Shown in pieces: positions 1-5,490 of a stretch of 5,490 nt of DNA. Location: positions 1 through 5,490 of the forward strand of contig JAQUHL010000149.1 in the NCBI GenBank assembly GCA_028683635.1, written 5' to 3'. How positions within the stretch are numbered: the first letter of the stretch is position 1; every line of letters begins with the position of its first letter. Under the pieces are notes generated by a model. It was not told the origin of the DNA and searched no databases. It saw only the letters and a list, made by a program, of their open reading frames with translations. The translations under genes were made by a program, and so were the position numbers. The DNA is from Candidatus Cloacimonadota bacterium. GTDB lineage: Bacteria > Cloacimonadota > Cloacimonadia > Cloacimonadales > Cloacimonadaceae.

Positions 1-1077
1 GGTACTGATGATTTGCTCTCCGGGTGCCACCAGATCGAGATCTGTTCCATAGCTGGAAAACCCGGAAATTACCTTGTAGCGGTTTACTGAGCCCACAGAG
101 ATCACTGTGGAAAGTTTGGCCGGATAATTCAGTGTGGGTCCTGCATCGTTACCCGCCGAGGCCACCAGAATTACTCCTTTGTCGTAAGCATACTGACAGG
201 CATCGGCAATGATGGCTGAGTAGTTTGTATCTCCCCAACTCATATTGATAACATGGCATCCGTTATCGGCAGCATAAATAATGGCAGCCGCAGGATCGTC
301 ATCCTGAAGATATCCACCCCCGGTATTTGTCCTGAATCCGGCTCGAAGCGGCATTAGCTTCACATTCCAGCACACTCCGGAGACTCCTATCCCGTTGTTT
401 CCGGCTGCTCCAATTATCCCTGCCACGTGGGTACCATGGAAGTTTTCATCGGTAACGTCGTTGTCTGGATCCACGAAGTCTCCCAAAGCCATGTCGGCAA
501 GCTCTGGAGCATCCACAAAATCCCATCCGCTCCAGTCGTCTATATAGCCATTGCCATCGGAATCAAGCCCATTGATAGTCTCCCCCGGATTAACATAGAG
601 ATTGGGAGCCAGATCAGGATGCTCCCGCAGCATTCCGGAATCCACCACTCCCACAATAATTAGTGGGCTCGAGGTGCTGTAATCCCAGGCTTGGGGAATA
701 TTGCTGAGATTAAAGAGCTGGCTGGGAAAATAGGTATCGTTGGGCACTGCATGTTGCTTCCTGATAAAATTGGGCTGGATATATTCGATTCCAGAAAAGC
801 GTTGCGGGCTATTAATGAGAGCTGCCCAATCCGGATCGGTACTGAGATTCACCAGATAGTAGCGGTCATGATGCATTCCCTTAAGAGGTGAGATCGAGCG
901 CACTCCCAAGGTCTGAAGATAAGTATCAAAAGCAGTAAGCCCGGTTCTGGTTCCACGCACATCGAGTCTGGAAGTGCTCTTGATGATAAGCTGTTTGGGG
1001 GTAAGACTCAGGTGTTGAGCAAAACCAAAGCTTATAGTTAACAGAAACAGACAGAACAGCAATGATCGTAATCGCAT
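1..1077 (-). CDS. Secreted S8 subtilisin-like serine protease, N-terminal 359 codons (C-terminus off window)
   Basis: An open frame from the ATG at 1077 to the window edge with no stop. Residues 1-20 are a signal peptide (MRLRSLLFCL, hydrophobic core, likely cleavage after GFA). Residues about 21-115 form a propeptide-like region ending with IEYIQPNFIRK (97-107), the kind of segment that precedes many subtilase domains. The S8 domain follows: catalytic Asp146 in VVDSGM, a calcium-type loop DSDGNGYIDD (172-181), catalytic His214 in FHGTHVAG (213-220), substrate-binding NMSWGD (278-283) and the oxyanion-hole Asn310 in ASAGND (306-311). The window ends at APGEQIIST, so the catalytic Ser block (normally GTSMAxP) should lie shortly beyond the edge and cannot be checked. 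The two visible catalytic residues suggest an active enzyme. A T9SS sorting domain at the unseen C-terminus is likely from context but not shown. It lies 44 bases downstream of the barrel gene and is probably cotranscribed. The start is supported by the signal peptide and AAGGAG upstream. Confidence 0.95.
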   Translation of the reverse strand, partial: MRLRSLLFCLFLLTISFGFAQHLSLTPKQLIIKSTSRLDVRGTRTGLTAFDTYLQTLGVRSISPLKGMHHDRYYLVNLSTDPDWAALINSPQRFSGIEYIQPNFIRKQHAVPNDTYFPSQLFNLSNIPQAWDYSTSSPLIIVGVVDSGMLREHPDLAPNLYVNPGETINGLDSDGNGYIDDWSGWDFVDAPELADMALGDFVDPDNDVTDENFHGTHVAGIIGAAGNNGIGVSGVCWNVKLMPLRAGFRTNTGGGYLQDDDPAAAIIYAADNGCHVINMSWGDTNYSAIIADACQYAYDKGVILVASAGNDAGPTLNYPAKLSTVISVGSVNRYKVISGFSSYGTDLDLVAPGEQIIST

Positions 1078-1087
1078 AATGAAAAAG

Positions 1088-1093
1088 CTCCTT
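1088..1093 (-). promoter_or_regulatory. Ribosome binding site of the subtilase gene
   Basis: AAGGAG on the minus strand, ten bases before the ATG at 1077. It is a strong match at slightly long spacing and fixes the start at the signal peptide. The 44-base gap in which it lies shows no convincing terminator hairpin, consistent with cotranscription with the barrel gene. Confidence 0.7.
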
Positions 1094-1121
1094 ATCTCAA
1101 GCCAGGGCCTGATGATTATTA

Positions 1122-2024
1122 CTAAAACAAATAGGACACCCCAATGGCGTGAACATCATTCAGGCGATTGGAAAAGGCAGCCCAGGCATAGTCCACCCTG
1201 AAACTGAGAAACTTAAATCCCAAGCCAGCGCTTAAATCCTCGGCATCGTAGTTATACTTGTATCCCGCCCTCAGGAAGACCAGATCCGAAAGTCCCAGTT
1301 CCGTTCCCAAAGTAGCCCTGACATCGGTATCCACTGCCTTGTTGGCACCGATCTCTAAGCGCAAATGGTTGTTATCAAACCTGATTCCCCTGCTGATATC
1401 AATTTCGACGGTTGTGGGGAGCTTCGGTTTTTCATTTTCCATCTTACCACTGAACCCCAGGTTTCTCAGCGAAATTGAAATTTGGGTATCCACCATCGGG
1501 GGCAGGAAAGTATAGCCGAGATCCGAGCTGAAAGCCAGAGCAGAAGCTGTGTTCAATTTTTCATAAATCACTCCTGCATTGACGCCTACATAGTGATGGG
1601 GGCTGATGCGGTAGGCAAGATTGGCAGCCAGATTCAAATCGATGGGATTGTAGTGTCCAATCAGGATTCCGGTGTCATCACGGTTTTCGATCTTTCCATA
1701 ATCCAGGTTTTTGAGGATCAGCCCAAAATGATGCTTCCTGGTGGAATATGAATAAGCCAGGTTGCTAAAGGTAGTTTCATCCAGCCAGATTAGATGGGAA
1801 GCGGAAACTTCTCTGCGGGCTTCCAGCACTGATGCAGCAGGCTGAAACACCCAGGCCATCGGATTTTCCGGACTGTGAACACCTCTTCCTGCCAGGCTCA
1901 GACTGAGTGGATTGACAGGGATTTGGAGAAACTGATAGCTATATTTTCCGGCATTGGAGTGAATGTCTGCAAAAGCCATCAGGCTCAAGGCGATCAGGAC
2001 AAGGCTAAGGGAAGCTCTTTTCAT
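1122..2024 (-). CDS. PorV/PorQ-family outer-membrane beta-barrel protein
   Basis: A 300-residue exported protein with a signal peptide (MKR, hydrophobic core, likely cleavage after AFA at residue 19). The mature N-terminus has the family's opening signature: a segment with YSYQFLQIPVNPLSLSLAGRG (28-48), then ENPMAWVFQPAAS (53-65), in the place where relatives have an FL-x-P...ALGG stretch and an N-P-A segment. The rest alternates short amphipathic strands, including FSSDLGYTF (165-173), ISLRNLGFSG (184-193) and LRAGYKYNY (251-259). It ends in the aromatic residue F300, as outer-membrane barrels do. In Bacteroidota, PorV shuttles T9SS cargo from the translocon to the attachment complex and PorQ belongs to the PorU/PorZ surface complex. 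The sequence places this protein in that superfamily but does not tell the two apart, and a generic porin-like paralogue is possible. It begins 15 bases after the T9SS cargo gene and precedes a secreted protease gene, which fits a role in exporting or anchoring these neighbours. That link is inference. Confidence 0.9.
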   Translation of the reverse strand: MKRASLSLVLIALSLMAFADIHSNAGKYSYQFLQIPVNPLSLSLAGRGVHSPENPMAWVFQPAASVLEARREVSASHLIWLDETTFSNLAYSYSTRKHHFGLILKNLDYGKIENRDDTGILIGHYNPIDLNLAANLAYRISPHHYVGVNAGVIYEKLNTASALAFSSDLGYTFLPPMVDTQISISLRNLGFSGKMENEKPKLPTTVEIDISRGIRFDNNHLRLEIGANKAVDTDVRATLGTELGLSDLVFLRAGYKYNYDAEDLSAGLGFKFLSFRVDYAWAAFSNRLNDVHAIGVSYLF

Positions 2025-2031
2025 GTTTTTA

Positions 2032-2036
2032 CTCCC
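2032..2036 (-). promoter_or_regulatory. Ribosome binding site of the PorV/PorQ-like gene
   Basis: GGGAG on the minus strand, seven bases before the ATG at 2024. It lies in the 15-base gap after the stop of the upstream gene, so the barrel gene has its own initiation signal, although translational coupling is likely at this spacing. Confidence 0.7.
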
Positions 2037-2039
2037 GGC

Positions 2040-5000
2040 TCATTTTTCAATGGCAAATTTAACGGTTTTGGATTTTCCACCTGCGCTGACAACGGCTATA
2101 TAGACCCCACTGTTCATTTTGGCAGCCGGGATCGTTATTACTTCCCGATTGCGCAGATAGGCTTTGGCAAGAGATTTTTGCGAGTAAACAAGTGAACCCC
2201 GGATATCGAAAATCTTAAAATCTATCTCGGTATCCATACTGGTCATTACGTTCAGGTACAATGCCTGGGGATACATATAGTTCAGAGGATTGGGATAGAT
2301 ATACACTTCCCCGGGGACGAAGACTTTATCGGTCTGGAACTGATTTGTGACCTGGGGATCGATCATGCTCGCCGAACGCATCAGGTCTCCATATTCGGTA
2401 AACCAGTAATTCTGCTGAAATGGTCCATTCTCATTGGGTAGCAGCGATCTGAAGATCGATCCGGAATCCGATGCCAGCCAGGCATAGTATCTGTCATCGG
2501 AAGCTCTGGAGATGAAAGGAAGGGATCTGCTGCGGTTTCCAAAAGATACCGGATAGCCATATTTGAGCCGGAAATTATCTTCCCAAACCCCAAAGCGGTT
2601 TCGGGAAAAATTGCCCAGATATTCCACTTTACCATCATTATCCACATCCAGAGCCAGAACTCCTGAGCAGGTTCCACTTGCCTCTGCTGTGCCAAGAGGC
2701 TGAATATTGGAACTGAGTTTGGTTGCGGAATAATCGATCACCGTGAAGCCATTTTCTCCACCCAGGATGATATCCAGGGTTCCATTTTTATCCGTATCGG
2801 CAAGGCTGAGAGGCGCACTGATCCTGTGTTCTGCCAGATAGGGAAAGCCTTCTGCCAATGCGTAGTCCTGATTATAAAGATACACTGAATATGGGGTCTG
2901 CACGATCAGATCAGAATTAGAGTTCTCCGCTTTCGGCTCTCCTTTGGAGTTCAAATAACCCGAAGGCAGGATCTTAGCTCTGGCAATGGAGACAATGGTC
3001 GAATCCGGAAACTCCGGAGCGTGCCAGATTAGGCTTGTTTCCCTGGCACCACTTTTCTCCAGCGGCCGCTGATAAGTAAATTCGAAAAGAACATGAGATC
3101 CAGTGGAGTTTCTGGTAAAACCATAGACCTTGCCATCTTCAGCATAACAAAGGTTTGAGACAATGGGATCACCAAAGGCCTCGGTATGCACGGTTTCTTC
3201 AACCAGCGGATCATAGACCACCAGTTCCGAACTGCTATCCTGGGTGCTGTTGAGAGGGAGAATCAAAATAGTGGCAAAAGTGCCTGGGTCTCCCGAATCC
3301 GGGACTAATAGCTTTCGGGCAACAGGGTGTGATGCCCATTTACGGCTGGAAAAATTCTTCAGGTACATCCGGTCTTCGCTCCGCAGGCGGTACAACCTGG
3401 CTATCGTATTGCTCTGCACCGGAAGGTAAACTGCTGAGCCGTCCCACACATAGGTGTGATGGGTTGAATCCGCAAAGGCGGGAAAGCCTTCCACCAGAAG
3501 CTCATCCTTCCATAAATAGAGCTCACCTGATGGCATTGGATAAAAGATGTAATCTGAGCCCTTTCCATCAAAATCGATTGCGGCTGCTCCGATAGGATTG
3601 CTCCCCTGGTAACCGGTATCGAGCCTCCAATTGAAGCGCACGGAGAAACTCATCTGCAAAGCTGAATTACTGATGTCATAAATCTCCAGCGGGATGCCTC
3701 CGTAATAGCTTTGGGCTGTGGGCAGGGATAGCAGGCCGTTGTGAGTCTGGTTGCCAAAATAGACGTTGTTCCCATCCCGGAAGGCGTCATAGGGGCTGCC
3801 ATACTTCATATCCCCTGAAGTACTGATATCCAGGTGCTGGATCCCATCCGCTTCTTCGAGATCGACTCCCTTGTGAGAAGCATCTCCATTGATCCAATTG
3901 GCATCAAAATTCTCAGTGAAGGTTTCGTTAATAATGTTTTCATCAATATGCCAGATCATCAGCCCCGAGCCATCCTGAACTGATGCATAACCCTGGGGTA
4001 TGGGTCCGCCATATCCCGGCAGGAAAAAATCCCATTCACAGCCGCCATAACGGTTCTTCATGAAGTTAAAATAGGGCCTCAGGGTATCCGGTGCCGGATA
4101 ATATTCCTGTTCTCCCTCCGGCAAAAGTTCAAAGGTATAGCTTGGTTGCCAGTTATGAGGATCTGTGCTGTTATCTGGATTTTGTTGACGATTCTCGATA
4201 AGGAAGTATTCGTTTTCCGAGATCGGGATCTTATAAAGCCTCGTAGCCTCAGGATTGTGGTTCAGAAAGTGATCCACCCCCAAACCTGTGGCATCACTGG
4301 ATATGCTTATTGGTTGTTCCCAGCCCAGAACCATTCTGCTATATGCACTTAGCTGGGCAGGGACATAGCCATTTGCATTCCAGATACCAGTGCCCATCAA
4401 ACCCCAGTTTCCTATCCCCTGGGATTTTCCATTGGCAGAATTTGTATCAAAGAGGCTTGGTAAGCCCAGCATCCTGCCAAATTGGTGCGTCAGGACCCCG
4501 TAAAGACTGAACAGATAGTATTCATAGAGGTTTTCACCCTCGACGGGGAAATAATCGTGAAACTGGTCCTCAGGGAGTATCCCGATGTTGGTCAGATATA
4601 TTCCATCATTGGTGGGATAGCCGGGATAGTCATCATTTTCGGGATCATAAAAGCGTTGCAGGTCCTTACGGGTGATAATGGTTGACCAGATGCTATTGGT
4701 ACTTAAGGGCTGGAAGTTGTTGCTTTCCAATCCAATATCTGTTTCTTGCCCAGCCCCGGCATGGAAGATGATGATACCCCCATAAAGGCTAAAATCTATC
4801 TCGGAATCCTTAAGCTGGACGATATCGGCAATCATCTGTTCCAGGCTTGCGTCCGTGTATTCTTCTGTATCGGTGCCATAATGCTCAATAGTGTTTTGCA
4901 GGGTAATCACTTCGGGATACATATACCAGGAAAGGTTATACTGAGTGTGGGAAGCATCGTTACAAAAATCCTTGAGATGAACCATCCAACGCTCGAAGAA

Positions 5001-5264
5001 TTCTTCATCATGATCGAGGAAATCGGGGTAAGCGGAACTGGTCTTAAAAGTTCGATTCGTGAACTGGACCCGGAAGACCAGAATGTGGTTGGGAAGGCCT
5101 TTTGTTAAACCTTTTACCCGGTGTTTAATCTGCGGTTCAGTATATTTCTGCCTGAAATTCTCCGGCACTGATCTCTTGGGGTGAGGTGGCACCATTGCTC
5201 CTAAAGTGCAGACCAGCCCAAGCAGAACCAGCACTGCCACATAACGATAGCGAAACGCGGACAT
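2040..5264 (-). CDS. Secreted M6-like pseudo-metallopeptidase with FG-GAP propeller and T9SS sorting domain
   Basis: A 1,074-residue exported protein. Residues 1-23 form a signal peptide (basic FRYRY, hydrophobic core, likely cleavage after LGA). Residues about 55-450 resemble the M6 peptidase domain: a hydrophobic strand GGIIIFHAGAG (162-172), the active-site helix region near 260, the Met-turn-like GIGNWGLMGTGIWN (283-296) and LGW (313-315). The zinc motif, however, reads HQFGRMLGLPS (260-270) instead of HExxHxxGxxD, and there is no HE dipeptide elsewhere, so metallopeptidase activity is unlikely. Residues about 550-960 look like a beta-propeller with FG-GAP/VCBS-type acidic loops at 564-571 (DFDGKGSD), 823-831 (DTDKNGTLD) and 873-881 (DVDNDGKVE). 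Residues about 985-1074 are a type A T9SS sorting domain: YPNPL (990-994), FKIFDIRG (1016-1023) and GVYIAVV (1053-1059), ending KFAIEK. T9SS cargo of this kind is typically exported across the outer membrane and anchored or released at the surface. It is the first gene of the apparent operon. The start is supported by the signal peptide and an AAGGGGG sequence just upstream. A role as binding protein, inhibitor or scaffold is inference. Confidence 0.96.
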   Translation of the reverse strand: MSAFRYRYVAVLVLLGLVCTLGAMVPPHPKRSVPENFRQKYTEPQIKHRVKGLTKGLPNHILVFRVQFTNRTFKTSSAYPDFLDHDEEFFERWMVHLKDFCNDASHTQYNLSWYMYPEVITLQNTIEHYGTDTEEYTDASLEQMIADIVQLKDSEIDFSLYGGIIIFHAGAGQETDIGLESNNFQPLSTNSIWSTIITRKDLQRFYDPENDDYPGYPTNDGIYLTNIGILPEDQFHDYFPVEGENLYEYYLFSLYGVLTHQFGRMLGLPSLFDTNSANGKSQGIGNWGLMGTGIWNANGYVPAQLSAYSRMVLGWEQPISISSDATGLGVDHFLNHNPEATRLYKIPISENEYFLIENRQQNPDNSTDPHNWQPSYTFELLPEGEQEYYPAPDTLRPYFNFMKNRYGGCEWDFFLPGYGGPIPQGYASVQDGSGLMIWHIDENIINETFTENFDANWINGDASHKGVDLEEADGIQHLDISTSGDMKYGSPYDAFRDGNNVYFGNQTHNGLLSLPTAQSYYGGIPLEIYDISNSALQMSFSVRFNWRLDTGYQGSNPIGAAAIDFDGKGSDYIFYPMPSGELYLWKDELLVEGFPAFADSTHHTYVWDGSAVYLPVQSNTIARLYRLRSEDRMYLKNFSSRKWASHPVARKLLVPDSGDPGTFATILILPLNSTQDSSSELVVYDPLVEETVHTEAFGDPIVSNLCYAEDGKVYGFTRNSTGSHVLFEFTYQRPLEKSGARETSLIWHAPEFPDSTIVSIARAKILPSGYLNSKGEPKAENSNSDLIVQTPYSVYLYNQDYALAEGFPYLAEHRISAPLSLADTDKNGTLDIILGGENGFTVIDYSATKLSSNIQPLGTAEASGTCSGVLALDVDNDGKVEYLGNFSRNRFGVWEDNFRLKYGYPVSFGNRSRSLPFISRASDDRYYAWLASDSGSIFRSLLPNENGPFQQNYWFTEYGDLMRSASMIDPQVTNQFQTDKVFVPGEVYIYPNPLNYMYPQALYLNVMTSMDTEIDFKIFDIRGSLVYSQKSLAKAYLRNREVITIPAAKMNSGVYIAVVSAGGKSKTVKFAIEK

Positions 5265-5268
5265 TGTT

Positions 5269-5275
5269 CCCCCTT
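5269..5275 (-). promoter_or_regulatory. Ribosome binding site of the M6-like gene
   Basis: On the minus strand AAGGGGG lies four bases before the ATG at 5264. It supports that start over any later Met, since later starts would remove the signal peptide. The run of five Gs is an imperfect match to the usual GGAGG core, and the spacing is short. Confidence 0.6.
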
Positions 5276-5282
5276 GTTACCT

Positions 5283-5292
5283 TATTATCATA
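5283..5292 (-). promoter_or_regulatory. Possible -10 element for the operon (weak)
   Basis: Minus-strand TATGATAATA lies between the hairpin's T run and the ribosome binding site, and contains TATGAT and GATAAT, both close to TATAAT. The only -35-like sequence is TTGGAC at 5320-5315, inside the hairpin loop, and its 22-base spacing is too long for a standard sigma-70 promoter. A Bacteroidota-type TAnnTTTG element is not clearly present. This is a candidate only. Confidence 0.2.
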
Positions 5293-5294
5293 AC

Positions 5295-5331
5295 AAAAAA
5301 CCTATCCCACACTTGTCCAATGGGGATAGGT
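5295..5331 (-). terminator. Intrinsic terminator-like hairpin just upstream of the M6-like gene
   Basis: Perfect 9-bp inverted repeat: ACCTATCCC at 5331-5323 and GGGATAGGT at 5308-5300, read on the minus strand, with a 14-base loop. Six Ts follow directly (5300-5295, the first shared with the stem end), which is the layout of a rho-independent terminator for transcription toward the M6-like gene. The other strand has As rather than a T run next to the stem on its 3' side, so the signal is directional. It could end an upstream transcript or act as a leader attenuator, because it finishes only about 30 bases before the ATG. Confidence 0.65.
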
Positions 5332-5335
5332 AGAT

Positions 5336-5372
5336 AAAAAACACTTCAAGCGACAGAACTCTGCCATCGCTT
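5336..5372 (-). terminator. Second, weaker hairpin with a downstream T run
   Basis: On the minus strand AAGCGA (5372-5367) pairs with TCGCTT (5353-5348), and an inner CAG/CTG pairing can extend the stem across a bulge. After six unpaired bases comes a run of six Ts (5341-5336). The gap between stem and T run makes it a poorer terminator than the hairpin at 5295-5331. Together the two may form a tandem terminator for an upstream gene. Confidence 0.3.
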
Positions 5373-5490
5373 TACCGGGAAACATAGACTCTTTTTGTTT
5401 ACAGATTTGCTCCAGCCCTGATGTCTGCCTCGTTGCATTTGCAAATCTTGGCATATTCATAGCGAGGAGGCCAGCCGGTCGTTCCCTTTT
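5373..5490. other. Right-edge flank, possible 3' end of an unseen upstream gene
   Basis: No gene can be assigned with confidence. On the minus strand a frame from the edge reads 29 residues, including GWPPRYEYAKICKCNEADIR, and stops at TAA (5401-5399), shortly before the two terminator-like hairpins. That arrangement would fit the tail of an upstream gene, and the CxC could be metal-binding. A second minus-strand frame stays open from the edge until a TAG inside the hairpin at 5295-5331, and a plus-strand frame is also open across the stretch. With so little sequence, none of these can be preferred on content. No family is recognised. A dispersed noncoding repeat is an alternative. Confidence 0.3.

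Noticed and set aside
24..891. Short plus-strand open frames within the left third
   Set aside because: They are antisense to the subtilase, whose catalytic motifs are unmistakable on the minus strand.
1875..2195. Plus-strand open frame of 106 codons spanning the junction of the two large minus-strand genes
   Set aside because: It is antisense to the end of one well-supported gene and the start of the next, and its translation shows no domain or signal.
4455..4487. Loss of HExxH explained as a frameshift or sequencing error
   Set aside because: The frame is continuous on both sides with conserved flanking residues, and three separate positions differ, one by more than a single base. A simple error would not produce this.
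4746..5108. Plus-strand open frame of 120 codons
   Set aside because: It lies entirely antisense to the signal-peptide and M6-like region of the large gene, has no clear ribosome binding site and resembles no family. The opposite-strand gene is far better supported.
5277..5291. Four-codon minus-strand leader frame (ATG ATA ATA AGG TAA) just before the M6-like gene's ribosome binding site
   Set aside because: It is too short, lacks its own ribosome binding site and has no codon pattern typical of attenuation peptides. Chance is sufficient.
5306..5490. Long minus-strand frame running from the window edge to a TAG inside the hairpin
   Set aside because: It would run through one terminator-like hairpin and end in another, and its composition is not persuasive. 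It is kept only as a possibility in the flank entry.
1..5490. tRNA, rRNA, CRISPR array or insertion sequence
   Set aside because: No cloverleaf, regularly spaced direct repeats, transposase motifs or terminal inverted repeats were seen in the window.

Overview
The window holds three genes on the minus strand, transcribed from right to left. All three encode exported proteins. In transcription order they are: a 1,074-residue secreted protein with an M6 (immune inhibitor A-like) peptidase fold, an FG-GAP/VCBS-type propeller region and a type IX secretion (T9SS) C-terminal sorting domain (2040-5264); a 300-residue outer-membrane beta-barrel protein of the PorV/PorQ type (1122-2024); and the first 359 codons of a secreted S8 subtilisin-like serine protease that runs off the left edge (1-1077). 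Gaps of 15 and 44 bases, a Shine-Dalgarno sequence before each start and no internal terminator suggest one operon.

The organism is probably a Gram-negative, T9SS-bearing bacterium of the Fibrobacterota-Chlorobiota-Bacteroidota group or a relative. Candidatus Cloacimonadota is my best guess. The evidence is the YPNP-type sorting domain, the PorV/PorQ-like barrel and FG-GAP repeats, moderate base composition, and clear purine-rich ribosome binding sites, which are usually weak in Bacteroidota proper. This is an inference from style, not a sequence match.

The most notable observation is that the M6-like protein has lost its zinc-peptidase active site. Where the family has HExxHxxGxxD, this protein reads HQFGRMLGLPS (residues 260-270), so the catalytic Glu, the second His ligand and the third ligand position are all replaced. 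No HE dipeptide occurs anywhere in the protein. The surrounding fold motifs are well kept and the frame is intact, so it looks like a maintained pseudo-peptidase rather than a decayed gene. The neighbouring subtilase, by contrast, keeps its catalytic Asp and His and its oxyanion-hole Asn; the Ser lies beyond the edge.

The right flank (5265-5490) has no confidently identifiable gene. On the minus strand it carries a 9-bp hairpin followed by six Ts, which looks like an intrinsic terminator, ending only about 30 bases before the start of the large gene. A second, weaker hairpin lies just upstream of that, and a possible 3' end of an unseen upstream gene lies at the window edge. The promoter of the operon must therefore overlap the terminator, lie upstream of it (making the hairpin a leader attenuator), or be in the 30 bases that remain.
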